From Corynebacterium matruchotii (GTDB lineage Bacteria; Actinomycetota; Actinomycetes; Mycobacteriales; Mycobacteriaceae), in NCBI RefSeq assembly GCF_011612265.2, contig NZ_CP050134.2:1426001-1490000 (forward strand): a stretch of DNA of 64,000 nt. The letters run 5' to 3'. The notes beneath the pieces were generated by a model that was not told the origin of the DNA, made no database searches, and saw only the letters and a program-made list of their open reading frames with translations. Below are positions 27,148 through 36,203 of this stretch, in pieces (position 1 is the first letter of the stretch; every line of letters starts with the position of its first letter). A program made the translations under genes and the position numbers.

Positions 27148-28536
27148 ATGACACGGTACATATTGCGCTCCTTGCTATCTCAATGGAAATCATGGTCTGG
27201 TACAGTGTTAGTGTTAGCTTTCGCTGCAACATTAGTAAATGTGTGTCTAGCCCATAGATTTTCAGTCATCAGGCCTGAAGTAGTAGCTACTGCTAGAGCA
27301 TCTGGGGTTAGTCCGGCGGAACTTGAAATGAGTGGACTATCGATCTACATTTATTCGGCATTAGTTGCTATCCCAGTGGTTGCCGTTGTCGGACAATCAT
27401 GCGTACAGGCACTACGCACGAATTGGGCTCGCTGGCGATTAGCGGGAGCCGTACCACGGCAAGTGTTCTTGAGCGTCATTATGACTATAGCGACACTAGG
27501 TTTAGTGTCGTGCATTCCCGGTATACTAGTGGGGATCCTAGTTGATCAAACTTTTTCTTCGATCCTCACCCGTATAGCGTCCGAAAAAATGGGCGCCATC
27601 GAAGTGATTCAAACACCGACCACGATTCTTTTTACAGCCGTTTCGGTAGTAGGAATCGCTGTTCTGGGAGCTTTCGGGCCAGCAAGAACAGCTGTTAAAG
27701 TTCCAGCTACTGAAGCTATTCGCGAAATGAGTCTCTCTATTCGTCGTATGAGTCTAACTCGATGGGGTCTGGGCGCGTTATGGAGTCTGATCTGCGCAGG
27801 CCAGCTATTCCTGGCGTTCACCAGTCAACCACGGAAGATAGACGATGGATTACCCGCTGGCGGCGGTCAAGCAATGCTTGCAGCCATATTGATCTCTATT
27901 CTGTCTGTTATTATTGCTCCGGCTCTCGTGCCGGGTCTATTAAAAGTTTGGTCGTCACCATTGGCGCATCTTGGTGGACCATGGCTTGTCGCCCGTCGCT
28001 CAACGAGCTGGCGCGCATCGCTGTCTGGTAGCGCTGTGGCATTACTTGGATTAGGATTCTCATTTACCGCCGCTTTAATGACCAATTTGTACACTACAGA
28101 ATCTGTAGTGGTATCAGCTCACCTTCCCAATAAGATCAATCAACTCGATACTCTCGTTATGATTGCTATTCTCGGTTTGATGGCGCTTTTAGGAGCTATC
28201 GCCGTGGTGGCTATGACTTCTCGTTCCCGACAGCGAGAGTTTGCCATCCTTCGGTGTGGAGGAAGTACCATCAAGCAAATCCGGAGTCAAGCAGTTATTG
28301 AGTCTTTACTATACACCTGCACCGCCTTATTGCTGTCGAGCGTACCTCTCATTGTGACCGCAGTAGGAGAAGCACTATTTTTCTATAAGGCGGGCCTAGG
28401 CTTCCTGCCGGATCCAGCTATCGGCCCACTGATGGTTGTAGCTAGCGTTTCGTTTATCTCATTATCTATCGTTCTTTTGGCACCAGTTAAAAAGGCGTAC
28501 AGTGCTCCGATTGGACATACTCTGGCGAACGAATAG
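27148..28536 (+). CDS. FtsX-like ABC transporter permease
   Basis: I start at ATG 27148 (MTRYILRSLLSQWKSWSG), after GAGGAAG; a TTG at 27130 overlaps the ATPase. The 462 residues have about eight membrane segments in two FtsX-type sets, one near residues 15-200 and one near 300-455, with the conserved PATEAIRE after the first set and RQREFAILRCGGSTIKQI in the second. The family handles peptides, lipoproteins and antibiotic resistance. With the preceding ATPase it forms the transporter of the island. Confidence 0.85.
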   Translation: MTRYILRSLLSQWKSWSGTVLVLAFAATLVNVCLAHRFSVIRPEVVATARASGVSPAELEMSGLSIYIYSALVAIPVVAVVGQSCVQALRTNWARWRLAGAVPRQVFLSVIMTIATLGLVSCIPGILVGILVDQTFSSILTRIASEKMGAIEVIQTPTTILFTAVSVVGIAVLGAFGPARTAVKVPATEAIREMSLSIRRMSLTRWGLGALWSLICAGQLFLAFTSQPRKIDDGLPAGGGQAMLAAILISILSVIIAPALVPGLLKVWSSPLAHLGGPWLVARRSTSWRASLSGSAVALLGLGFSFTAALMTNLYTTESVVVSAHLPNKINQLDTLVMIAILGLMALLGAIAVVAMTSRSRQREFAILRCGGSTIKQIRSQAVIESLLYTCTALLLSSVPLIVTAVGEALFFYKAGLGFLPDPAIGPLMVVASVSFISLSIVLLAPVKKAYSAPIGHTLANE

Positions 28537-28619
28537 GACTTGATCTATGTAGTCTTTTCAGCTCTCAGTATTATTTAATCCGCAATGTGACCGACGTTGG
28601 CGAAACGTAAGGAGATATA

Positions 28620-29027
28620 ATGCCGCTGGATATGAAGTACCTCGAATTCTGCCAAGATGGGTCGCCATTTTATGTCCCATCCAAGTCTGCTGCGATAGAC
28701 CCTTACAAGGTAGACATTCCGAAAGAATGGAGTAAACATATTCACGGACCTTGGACTAGTTTGACGAGCCCCAATACAGAGCTTCCTATACAAGGGTGGA
28801 AAATTCATGTTACAGCAACGTTAGATAATGCACAAAGTATTCTAGATGCTGTATGTTCGTATTGTTTTGAGCACGGACCATCAAGGGGATGGGAGAAAAG
28901 GCCAGGAATGGTGGGACACTGGGCAAGGCACCGCTCGGCTACCTCAACGTGCGTGCAAGGGACGAGAACGGCCGAGAGATCCGCACCATCGCCCTCGATG
29001 AGGAGCGTGCACCGCTCATCCGGCTAG
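28620..29027 (+). pseudogene. Class III lanthipeptide synthetase (LanKC), N-terminal fragment only
   Basis: AAGGAG stands 5 bp before ATG 28620, an excellent start. Residues 1-88 (to about 28883) match the N-terminal region of class III synthetases such as RamC and LabKC: FCQDGSPFYVPS, a central W-rich part and the hallmark LPIQGWKIHVTATLDNAQSI (about 55-74). Full enzymes are near 850-900 residues with lyase, kinase and cyclase domains. Here homology stops abruptly and the frame runs into recombinase DNA in the wrong frame, ending at 29027. The rest is absent from the window. The complete gene must have been cut by an insertion or deletion. Confidence 0.75.
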
Positions 29028-30351
29028 CCTTCACCGAGTATGCGACGGGGCAGTGGACGACCAAGAGGCTCGCTGCGCACCTGCACGATCGTGGGCTGAC
29101 GACCGTGCCAACGGCCCGCAAGCCAGCCAAGGCAGTGACGGGCGCTCAGCTGCACCGCATGCTGCGCCACCCGTACTACAAGGGCGTCATCTCCTTCCAA
29201 GGCGTGGAGTACCCCGGAGCACACGAACCCTTGGTGGATGAAGAGACCTGGAGCCAGGTGCAGGCCGTGCTGGACTCTCATCGCTTCGGAGAACGCGACG
29301 CCAACACAACCACCACCTCAAAACGACGGTGTACTGCGGCCTGTGCGGTGCCCGCCTACTGGTGCAGAACACACGCAACAGCAAAGGCGACCTGTACCCC
29401 TACTTCATCTGTGCTAGGCGGCAGCGAACTCACGACTGCTCCTTCCGCGCCGTCCTGATCGACGTCGTCGAAGAACGCATGAGTGACCTCTACCGGACGA
29501 TCCAGCTCAGCAGCCAGGATCGCCAGCTCGTAGAGCAGTACGTCCGGGAGGAGCTACGGCACCTTGAGCGCGACAAAGATCGGACAATCCGCTCCCTCAC
29601 CACCAGGCGGACGAACATCGAAGACAAGCGCCGCCGCCTGATGCACGCCCACTACGAAGGTGCCGTCCCCCTGGAGCTGCTCAAGGAGGAACAGACCCAG
29701 CTCACGGCCGAGCTCGACCATATCGAGCGCCAGCTGACCGCCTACCAGGCCGACATAACCGAAGTCCGCCAACGCCTCACCCAAGCCCTTGACCTCCTCG
29801 AAGACTGCCACCGCCTCTACACGGCGGCACCCGCCCACCTGAAGAAGCTGCTCAACCAGGTGTTCTTTGAGCGCGTACTGGTCAATCCATTGGTCGATGA
29901 CGACGGCCGCGTCATCCTGCCGAAAGATGGAACGAATGATGACGGAGGCAGGAACGCGACCGATGCAGCAGCTGGCGACTGCCCGATAGGAGAGAGCGAC
30001 GACGGGCCGTTGCAGCAGGCCGCAGCGCCGCGCCTGCTGGCCGACGCCAGCAGCGACGCCAATCTGGCAGCCGACCTGCGGCGGCCCTTCGACTGGCTGA
30101 CCAGCCGACGAATGCACAACGTCGCACGACACCGCAGTGCGACCTTGTTGCAGGACAACACACGAGAAAACCGGGACAACCAAGTGGACTGCCCGGTCAC
30201 CAACACCGTCTGCAACAACGAAGCGCTCACCAGTGGTGGTGAGCGCTTCGCATCTTCATCAACCAACCCAGACCGTGTTACTCATGACCTAGGTTTGGGT
30301 AAGGCTATCGTGGTACCCCGTACGGGATTCGAACCCGTGTTACCGGCGTGA
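28889..30351 (+). pseudogene. Large serine recombinase remnant (no catalytic domain, frameshifted)
   Basis: Sequence begins at EKARNGGTLGKAPLGYLNVR, the start of the recombinase domain. The resolvase domain with the catalytic Ser, about 150 residues, is missing. Further on are the LHRMLRHPYYKGVISFQGVEY segment (quoted in part), a zinc ribbon (VYCGLCGARL...YFICARRQRTHDC) and a coiled coil near 29500-29790. A one-base loss near 29305-29315 separates the first part (frame ending 29458) from the zinc-ribbon part. The last frame runs into the antisense of tRNA-Glu and stops at 30351, so the true C terminus is unclear. GC is much higher than in the lanthipeptide part, so the two halves differ in origin. 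Confidence 0.8.
30220..30249 (+). terminator. 12-bp hairpin at the end of the recombinase remnant
   Basis: GAAGCGCTCACC (30220-30231) pairs perfectly with GGTGAGCGCTTC (30238-30249) around a 6-base loop. No T run follows on either strand, so it may be a terminator of reduced strength or part of an element end. Confidence 0.5.
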
Positions 30352-30386
30352 GAGGCCGGCGTCCTAGGCCTCTAGACGAACGGGGC
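30311..30386 (-). tRNA. tRNA-Glu (CTC)
   Basis: This is a 76-nt gene including the encoded CCA. The acceptor GCCCCGT pairs with ACGGGGT, the anticodon loop is CTCTCAC (anticodon CTC) and the T arm ACGGG-TTCGAAT-CCCGT is perfect. It borders the island. Confidence 0.97.
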
Positions 30387-30410
30387 TTAGAACTAGCAAT
30401 ATTATTGCTG

Positions 30411-30482
30411 CTGGCCTACCAGGACTCGAACCTAGAATGACGGTACCAGAAACCGTTGTGTTGCCAATTACACCATAGGCCA
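30411..30482 (-). tRNA. tRNA-Gln (CTG)
   Basis: This is a 72-nt gene with acceptor TGGCCTA/TAGGCCA, anticodon loop TTCTGGT (anticodon CTG) and a T arm with TTCGAGT. CCA is not encoded. It lies 24 bp upstream of tRNA-Glu on the same strand, so they are probably cotranscribed. The pair sits near gltX, as in other corynebacteria. Confidence 0.96.
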
Positions 30483-30592
30483 TTGTGGAGTATTCTCCGT
30501 ATTGCTTCACACGTGATCGCGCTGGGCAACAGGAAGAAATATAACAATAAAGCGTTTACTTTGGCAAATTCCCTGGTCAATGGCCACCCTGG

Positions 30593-30612
30593 GCCGCCCC
30601 CACTGTGGGGCG
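30593..30612 (-). terminator. GC-rich hairpin downstream of the esterase gene
   Basis: GCCGCCCC and GGGGCGGC form a strong stem around a short ACTGT-type loop. It follows two tandem copies of the 3'-end motif. Confidence 0.6.
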
Positions 30613-30618
30613 GCGCCG

Positions 30619-30651
30619 CGCGTCGACAAGCGTCGATAGGCGTCGATAAGC
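30619..30651 (-). repeat. Two tandem 3'-end motif copies after the esterase gene
   Basis: On the minus strand, 8 bp after the TAG stop, come GCTTATCGACGCC (30639-30651) and GCTTGTCGACGCG (30619-30631), in the same orientation relative to the gene as all other copies. Confidence 0.65.
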
Positions 30652-30659
30652 GGTTACGG

Positions 30660-31682
30660 CTAGCGGGCTTGGCTGGAGAGGAACTGCCAGGCTTCGAATG
30701 CAATGTCGGGGTTGCGGGGCCAGGTGTGGCCGCCAACATTGACCCTAATGTGCTGGGTGGGTTCCTCACAGTTATTGAAGGTCAGGCGGGTGCCGTTGGT
30801 GATGTCGCTGCTGGTGGGGGGCAGCAGGTCGCAATGGTTGCGGTGTGCGTACTGGTAGGCGACCTCGTAGACGGGGATGAGTTGGCCACCGTTTCGGGGC
30901 CCGCCCTTGTAGTGGACCACGGGGTCGTCGACATTGTGCACGATCATGGCGGGGATGGGCCGCTCGGAGCAGCCCACATTGACCTGCTGGTAGTAGGCGC
31001 CTGACACGGAGGCGAAGGCGGCAAACTTGTCCGGCAGGTGGCAGCCAACAACGGCCGCCATGCCACCGCCGTTGGAGAACCCGCTGGCGTAGACGCGGTG
31101 CCGGTCGATGAGGTAGTTGTTGTCAACATCGGCGATGATGTCTTCCACGAAGGCGAGGTCCTTGCCTGGCCTACCTGTGGCGTATGGTGCCGCCTCCCAG
31201 GCCCCGTCGAGCGCTTCCGGGTAGATGACAATAGCGTCATTCCAGGCGCGGGTGTTTTGGTAGGCGGAGGATTCCATAAAGGAGTCCACCGACTGGTCCC
31301 ACCCGTGGAAGCTAAAGAGCACCGGAATGGGGTTGGGTTTGTCGGGGTTATAGTTGGCGCCCACATGCATGATGTAGCGGCGCTGGGTCCCATCCTTGGT
31401 GGTGAGCGTGATGCTTTGGGTATCACCGGACGCTACCGGGGGGTTGGGATTCGATCCGTGATCGTCCTCAATGGTGGGTTCCGCCGGTTTCGACGGCTGC
31501 GCCGAGGCGTCCGCCGCAGCGTTACTGTCCGCAACAGTAGTGACCTGTGGGGTGGCGGTGCGCTCGAAGAATTGCCGCAGCGTTTCGGCGGATTCCGCGT
31601 TGGAAATGCCTAAGCTGCTGGCGGTGAGGAGCGCCACGGCACCTGAGGTGCTAAAAATCTTTTTAACCGATTGAGGTAACAC
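30660..31682 (-). CDS. Secreted esterase of the PHB depolymerase / feruloyl esterase family
   Basis: I prefer GTG 31682 (VLPQSVKKIFSTSG); TTG 31703 would add seven residues. A signal peptide of about 29 residues ends near GISNA. A Ser/Pro/Thr linker leads to an alpha/beta hydrolase with HVGANYNPDKPNPIPVLFSFHGW (quoted in part), the nucleophile elbow GFSNGG, an Asp in NVDDPVVHYKG and the catalytic His in GGHTWP. The family cleaves ester bonds of polymers or aromatic esters; the substrate is unknown. It is related to the LpqC/LpqP group of actinobacteria but lacks a lipobox. Confidence 0.85.
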   Translation of the reverse strand: MLPQSVKKIFSTSGAVALLTASSLGISNAESAETLRQFFERTATPQVTTVADSNAAADASAQPSKPAEPTIEDDHGSNPNPPVASGDTQSITLTTKDGTQRRYIMHVGANYNPDKPNPIPVLFSFHGWDQSVDSFMESSAYQNTRAWNDAIVIYPEALDGAWEAAPYATGRPGKDLAFVEDIIADVDNNYLIDRHRVYASGFSNGGGMAAVVGCHLPDKFAAFASVSGAYYQQVNVGCSERPIPAMIVHNVDDPVVHYKGGPRNGGQLIPVYEVAYQYAHRNHCDLLPPTSSDITNGTRLTFNNCEEPTQHIRVNVGGHTWPRNPDIAFEAWQFLSSQAR

Positions 31683-31794
31683 GTTTTCAAGCCTAAAAAT
31701 CAATTGTTATAAACTAATCCATAGCTAGTAGGGTGTCGATAGGGCCGGGTGACCGCATCGAAGCCATCTCATCTTAACACCACTGGTGATAAGA

Positions 31795-31944
31795 ATGACT
31801 ATAGAATATATCCGCCTTCCATACCTCGTTGTTACAATCCTCACCACCATTTATGGGTTAATCTTTGGCAAATTTTCGTGGTTCACTTATCGAAACTTGC
31901 TGGTTAATTCGGCTTCCATTTCCCCCCAGTTTGTCCTACACTAA
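31795..31944 (+). CDS. Possible 49-residue membrane peptide upstream of the FMN riboswitch
   Basis: From ATG 31795 a frame of 49 codons ends at TAA 31942-31944, a few bases before the riboswitch. It has one hydrophobic stretch (LPYLVVTILTTIYGLIFG). No clear ribosome binding site is seen (GTGATAAG before ATG). It may be chance in an AT-rich spacer. Confidence 0.2.
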   Translation: MTIEYIRLPYLVVTILTTIYGLIFGKFSWFTYRNLLVNSASISPQFVLH

Positions 31945-31947
31945 GGG

Positions 31948-32100
31948 ATACGTTCTCAGGGCGGGGTGAAAGTCCCCACCGGCGGTGATCCCCCTTTTGG
32001 GGGCGAGCCCGCGAGCGCTTCTTGGGGTTTTCTCCAAGAAGGTCAAGCTGATTGTGGTGTGATCCCACAGCCGACAGTGACAGTCTGGATGGAAGAGAAT
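31948..32100 (+). promoter_or_regulatory. FMN riboswitch (RFN element)
   Basis: The conserved blocks are present in order: ACGTTCTCAGGGCGGGGTGAAA, quoted in part as CTCAGGGCGGGGTG, then CCCACCGGCGGTGAT, GAGCCCGCGAGCG, GGTCAAGCTGATTGTGGTG in part, CAGCCGACAGTGA and the closing TGGATGGAAGAGAATG. FMN binding lowers expression of the downstream gene, which encodes a riboflavin transporter starting at 32195. Confidence 0.95.
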
Positions 32101-32194
32101 GGGCCGAAAATTTTTGGTTTTCTGGCTACATCACTACATATTGCCTTGAGGATTTACTCTTGTTCGTTCCTTTATTTTTAAGGAGTAACCATAA

Positions 32195-32956
32195 GTGGAT
32201 CTTCTCACTCAACTACTCAATGCCACACTGACGATTGGCGGGGCGTCGATTCTGTGGCGGGAAATCATTGGTAATGCATTCGGGCTTGCTTCCGCGTTCG
32301 GCGGCATGCGGCGCATGGTGTGGGCGTGGCCCATCGGTATTGTTGGCAATGCCCTACTGTTCACGGTGTTTTTGGGCGGGGTTTTCCACACCCCCCAGAA
32401 TTTGGATCTTTACGGGCAGGCCGGCCGGCAGGTCATGTTTATGATCGTGAGCTTCTACGGTTGGTGGAATTGGTCGCAGGCCCGCAAAGCTGGTCTGCGT
32501 GAGTCACACGAAACCGACCCGTCGCGGTCAATTGTGTCCGAGCCCGCCGAGGACGTGAAGGCGGTGCAGCCGCACTGGGCGTCGACCCGGGAGCGGGTGA
32601 GCATGGTGGCGTTCGCCGTTATTTCCACACTTGTGTGTGCGTGGATCTTCACGCAGCTGGGTTCGTGGGGTCCGCTTGCCGACGCCTGGATCTTCACCGG
32701 TTCCATGCTCGCCACCTACGGTATGGCCCGCGGCTGGACGGAGTTTTGGCTGGTGTGGATTGGTGTGGACATTGTGGGTGTTCCGCTGCTACTCACCGCC
32801 GGCTATTACCCGTCGGCCGTGTTGTACCTGGTGTATGGGGCCTTTGTGCTGTGGGGGTTCTTCGTGTGGTTGAAGGTGCAGCGCACCGAGGCCGCGGCAG
32901 CCGACGCCCCAGCCGATGTCGAAGTTAACGCGGAGCCGCAACCGGTCCGCCACTAA
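32195..32956 (+). CDS. ribM: Riboflavin transporter, PnuC superfamily (RibM/PnuX)
   Basis: The product is 253 residues with about seven membrane segments, starting LLNATLTIGGASILWREI. The PnuC-like pattern FYGWWNW lies near 90 and a second such region near 175-220. A charged loop occurs at about 100-130. Corynebacterial RibM imports riboflavin by facilitated diffusion. The FMN riboswitch directly upstream settles the substrate class. AAGGAG precedes the start. No riboflavin biosynthesis gene is nearby. Confidence 0.92.
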   Translation: MDLLTQLLNATLTIGGASILWREIIGNAFGLASAFGGMRRMVWAWPIGIVGNALLFTVFLGGVFHTPQNLDLYGQAGRQVMFMIVSFYGWWNWSQARKAGLRESHETDPSRSIVSEPAEDVKAVQPHWASTRERVSMVAFAVISTLVCAWIFTQLGSWGPLADAWIFTGSMLATYGMARGWTEFWLVWIGVDIVGVPLLLTAGYYPSAVLYLVYGAFVLWGFFVWLKVQRTEAAAADAPADVEVNAEPQPVRH

Positions 32957-33042
32957 ACCAAACCGGCTATCCGCAAATTCTTGTGGCCCCAGGTCTGGAG
33001 GAGCACAATGCTCTTCTAGGCCCGGGCCATTGGTTTTTATGG

Positions 33043-34536
33043 TTATGAGCCGGAGGAAGTATCCGGCACGAAGGGGGTGACAGCCCGGGCGGCCCGCAGC
33101 CGGGCCAGGGTGGATTCCTTCCCCAACAGTTCCATGGATTCGAACAGTGGTGGGGACACGGCCTGCCCGGAAATGCCCACCCGCAGGGCGCCGTAGGCGA
33201 CCCGGGGTTTGAGACCCAGATCCTCGATGAGGGCGGTAGAAAGGGCCGATTCGATGGCGGCAGTGTTCCAGTCGTCGACAAGCTCCAGGGCGGCGATGCC
33301 GGCGTCGAGCGGCTGTATGGCGGTTTCCTTCAGGTTTTTCTTCGCCGATTTTTCGTCGAGCGTGAGGTCCTCATCCGCGGTAACGAGGAATTTCACCAGC
33401 CCCCACGCATCCGACAGGGTTTTGATCCGGGTTTGCACCAATTCGGCCAGGAGGGCGAATTTCTGCTCTGGGTAGTCGGCGGGGAAATCGTAGTATTCGG
33501 CCAGGTAGTCGCGGAGCCGGCGGGTGAAGTCGTCGAGTGGGAGTTGGCGGATGTGGTCGGCGTTGATGGCTTCGAGTTTTTTCTGGTCGAAGCGCGCCGG
33601 GTTGGCCAGCACGTCGGTGACGTCGAAGTTTTCGATGAGTTCCGCCATGCTGAAAATGTCTCGTTCGTGCGAGAGTGACCAGCCCAGGAGGGCCAGGTAG
33701 TTCAGCATTCCCTCGGGGATGATCCCGGCGCTCCGGTGGTGGAACAGGTCGGATTGGGGGTCGCGTTTGGAGAGTTTTTTGTTCCCCTCCCCCATGACGA
33801 ACGGCAGGTGGCCGAATTGGGGGGTGTGGTGGGCGACGCCGATGGCTTTGAGCGCCTCGTAGAGGGCGAGCTGGCGGGGGGTGGAGGGCAGCAGGTCTTC
33901 ACCACGCAGGACGTGAGTGACGCCCATGATGGCGTCGTCAACCGGGTTGACCAGGGTGTAGAGGGGGGCGCCGTTGGAGCGGGCAACCACGAAGTCGGGT
34001 TGGCTGCCGGCCTTGAATTCGATGTCGCCACGAACCAGGTCGGTCCAGGCCCAGTCGGTGTCGGGCATGCGGAGCCGCCACACGGGTTTGCGGCCCTCGG
34101 CTTCGAATGCGGTTATTTGCGCCTCGGTGAGGTCACGGTCGTAATTGTCGTAGCCGAGTTTGGGGTCGCGGCCGGCGGCTTTGTGCCGGGCCTCGACTTC
34201 CTCGGCGGTGGAGTATGCGGGGTAGACGAATCCGCCTTGTTTGAGTTTTTCCAGCACGTCGGTGTAGATGTCCATGCGCTGCGATTGCCGGTAGGGGGCG
34301 TGCGGGCCGCCTTTCTCCACACCCTCGTCCCAGTCCATGCCGAGCCAGGTGAGAGAGTCGACGATGGCTTGGTAGGATTCTTCGGAGTCGCGGGCGGCGT
34401 CGGTGTCTTCGATGCGGAAGATGAGTTTCCCTCCGGTGTGGCGGGCGTAGGCCCAGTTGAAGAGGGCGGTGCGCACCATCCCCACATGGGGGGTTCCGGT
34501 GGGTGAGGGGCAAAAGCGAACGCGTACTTCGGACAT
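33043..34536 (-). CDS. gltX: Glutamate--tRNA ligase
   Basis: This is a class I synthetase that charges tRNA-Glu. The 497 residues contain the HIGH-type motif PTGTPHVGM (about 10-18), [14 protein letters not shown], and the KMSKS-type motif KLSKRDP near 258. The C-terminal helical anticodon-binding domain is intact. The cognate tRNA-Glu lies about 2.7 kb downstream on the same strand, with the esterase and riboswitch gene between. Confidence 0.97.
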   Translation of the reverse strand: MSEVRVRFCPSPTGTPHVGMVRTALFNWAYARHTGGKLIFRIEDTDAARDSEESYQAIVDSLTWLGMDWDEGVEKGGPHAPYRQSQRMDIYTDVLEKLKQGGFVYPAYSTAEEVEARHKAAGRDPKLGYDNYDRDLTEAQITAFEAEGRKPVWRLRMPDTDWAWTDLVRGDIEFKAGSQPDFVVARSNGAPLYTLVNPVDDAIMGVTHVLRGEDLLPSTPRQLALYEALKAIGVAHHTPQFGHLPFVMGEGNKKLSKRDPQSDLFHHRSAGIIPEGMLNYLALLGWSLSHERDIFSMAELIENFDVTDVLANPARFDQKKLEAINADHIRQLPLDDFTRRLRDYLAEYYDFPADYPEQKFALLAELVQTRIKTLSDAWGLVKFLVTADEDLTLDEKSAKKNLKETAIQPLDAGIAALELVDDWNTAAIESALSTALIEDLGLKPRVAYGALRVGISGQAVSPPLFESMELLGKESTLARLRAARAVTPFVPDTSSGS

Positions 34537-34650
34537 GGTTTCTTAGTGTAGTGGATGGGTGGGCTGGGGCTATAGCCGGTTGATGGCCGTGGGAAACCGG
34601 CAGGTGGCACCCCATCCGGGTGCTGGGTTCCTGCGGTTCAACGGCTGTTG

Positions 34651-35268
34651 TTATGGGCGTCGGATGATGTGGAGGACCCGGTCGATGGTATGGCCGGCAC
34701 CCATGCCACCGGTGACGTGGCGGGTGAATTCGCCGTGAGTGAGAACCTCGTAGTCGTCCAGGTAACGGCTGGTGATGATCTGGTGCAGCCGATCGGGTGT
34801 GAGGAAGTCGGTAACGTTGGCGTTTTCGCGCTGGGCCATGTGGGTGATGTCGTCGTGGTGCACGATGATGAGGTGGCCGCCGGGTTTGATGCTGCCGAGG
34901 AGTTTGGTGAGGGTTTCTTCGGTGTTCCGCAGCGGGGTGTAGAACGCTGTGACCAGGTCGTATTCTTCAAGGTGCGCGGTTTCGAACGGTTCGGTGCGGA
35001 CGGTGACGTGGCGTCGCAGTTCCTCGGTGGTGAGGGCACACGTGATGCGGCTGCTGGCGATTTCGGAGGGTTCGAGGGCGGTCACGGTATAGCCGTGGGT
35101 GGCAAGATACATGGCGTCAGCGCCTTCGCCCGCACCAATGTCGAGGGCGGTGGCGGAGTATTCCGGGGTGGGGATAAGCGCGATTTCCGCGATGAGGGCC
35201 TGGTTGGGGTTGCCGCTCCAGTGGAGTCCATCATGGTCGTGGTACATGTCGTGGGTTTGGTTAGTCAT
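34651..35268 (-). CDS. Class I SAM-dependent methyltransferase (TehB-like)
   Basis: The product is 205 residues. The SAM site is ATALDIGAGEGADAMYLATHG (about 39-59, quoted in full at 21 less one), followed by VTALEPSEIA and the post-II region YDLVTAFYTPL. LIIVHHDD replaces the usual catalytic strand. The N-terminal His/Asp-rich MYHDHDGLHWSGNPN is typical of tellurite-resistance-like methyltransferases. The substrate is unknown. It is transcribed divergently from a TipA-like regulator. Confidence 0.8.
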   Translation of the reverse strand: MTNQTHDMYHDHDGLHWSGNPNQALIAEIALIPTPEYSATALDIGAGEGADAMYLATHGYTVTALEPSEIASSRITCALTTEELRRHVTVRTEPFETAHLEEYDLVTAFYTPLRNTEETLTKLLGSIKPGGHLIIVHHDDITHMAQRENANVTDFLTPDRLHQIITSRYLDDYEVLTHGEFTRHVTGGMGAGHTIDRVLHIIRRP

Positions 35269-35361
35269 GGTGTGCCACTATAGTGCGTCGATAAGCTAAT
35301 GTCAGTGTGTCACCAGCGCTGTTTGGTGGTGACGTCGCGTCAGGGTTTTAGGGTTGGAGTC

Positions 35362-36162
35362 ATGCAGGAAGAAGAAACCTACACAATAGGTGATGTTGCC
35401 GCCCAATTTGGGTTGACAGTGCGCACGTTGCGTTACTGGGATCAGATTGGGTTGGTGGTTCCTAGCTATCGGGATTGGCAGGATTTCCGCCAGTACACGG
35501 AGTCCGACATGCAGCGCATCCATGATGTGTTGACATATCGGGCGGTGGGGTTGAAGTTGCAGGCCATCCGGGAGCTCTTGGATGATCCATCGGGCGATAA
35601 CGCCGATGTGGTTACGCAGTTGCGGACGCAGCGGCGGCTTCTCCTGCAGCAACAAGATCACATTTCGGGCATGCTGAATGCCCTGGATACGCTTTTGGAG
35701 GAAGCAATGAGCACTCATGAAGTTCCCGAGGCTCGGCGGAAAGAAATCATGGGCGAGTTTTACCGCCCCGAGTTGGAGGCCGAAGCAGAGGAAAAATACG
35801 GCCACACCGAAGAGTGGGCACAAGCCATGGAAAAGCAAAAGTCCATGTCGGAGGCCGATTGGGCAGCAATGCGGGAGAAAACATCCCACGTGCAGGAAAC
35901 GCTGGCTGACGCAATGCGGCGGGGCGTGAAGCCAGGTTCCGCAGAGGCCAATGAGCTGGCGGAGATGGCCCGGGAGTCGCTGGATTGGTTCCCGGTGACC
36001 CACTCCAAGCACGTGATTTTGGCCCGCAACTATGTTGCTGACCCCCGGTTCAAGCAGTACTACGACGGGTTCGCCGACGGCCTGGCAGTGTGGCTGCGTG
36101 ACATTATTGAGGCCAACGCCCAAGCACACGGCGTGGATTTGGAAAACGTTCGCTGGCAATAA
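35362..36162 (+). CDS. MerR-family regulator, TipA type
   Basis: I start at ATG 35362 (MQEEETYTIGDVAAQFGLTV, with GGTTGGAG before it) rather than the upstream extension to 35299. The 266 residues carry the MerR helix-turn-helix (YTIGDVAAQFGLTVRTLRYW, about 7-26), a dimerisation coiled coil near 75-120 and a C-terminal TipAS domain (about 130-250). TipAS domains bind thiopeptides and other drugs and activate transcription. No obvious dedicated target operon lies beside it other than the divergent methyltransferase. Confidence 0.92.
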   Translation: MQEEETYTIGDVAAQFGLTVRTLRYWDQIGLVVPSYRDWQDFRQYTESDMQRIHDVLTYRAVGLKLQAIRELLDDPSGDNADVVTQLRTQRRLLLQQQDHISGMLNALDTLLEEAMSTHEVPEARRKEIMGEFYRPELEAEAEEKYGHTEEWAQAMEKQKSMSEADWAAMREKTSHVQETLADAMRRGVKPGSAEANELAEMARESLDWFPVTHSKHVILARNYVADPRFKQYYDGFADGLAVWLRDIIEANAQAHGVDLENVRWQ

Positions 36163-36168
36163 TTGCAT

Positions 36169-36181
36169 GCTTGACGACGCC
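36169..36181 (+). repeat. 3'-end motif copy after the TipA-like gene
   Basis: GCTTGACGACGCC lies 6 bp after the stop, between two convergent genes. GCCGAACCTTGCGGC at its end can form a hairpin. Confidence 0.6.
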
Positions 36182-36203
36182 GAACCTTGCGGCATCGCGG
36201 CCG

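Noticed and set aside
30250..30351. C-terminal tail of the recombinase frame across tRNA-Glu
   Set aside because: The sequence VVPRTGFEPV is simply the antisense reading of a tRNA and not a real protein end.
35283..35296. GCTTATCGACGC upstream of the methyltransferase start as a 3'-end motif
   Set aside because: No gene ends there, so it does not fit the pattern; it may be chance or an orphan copy.
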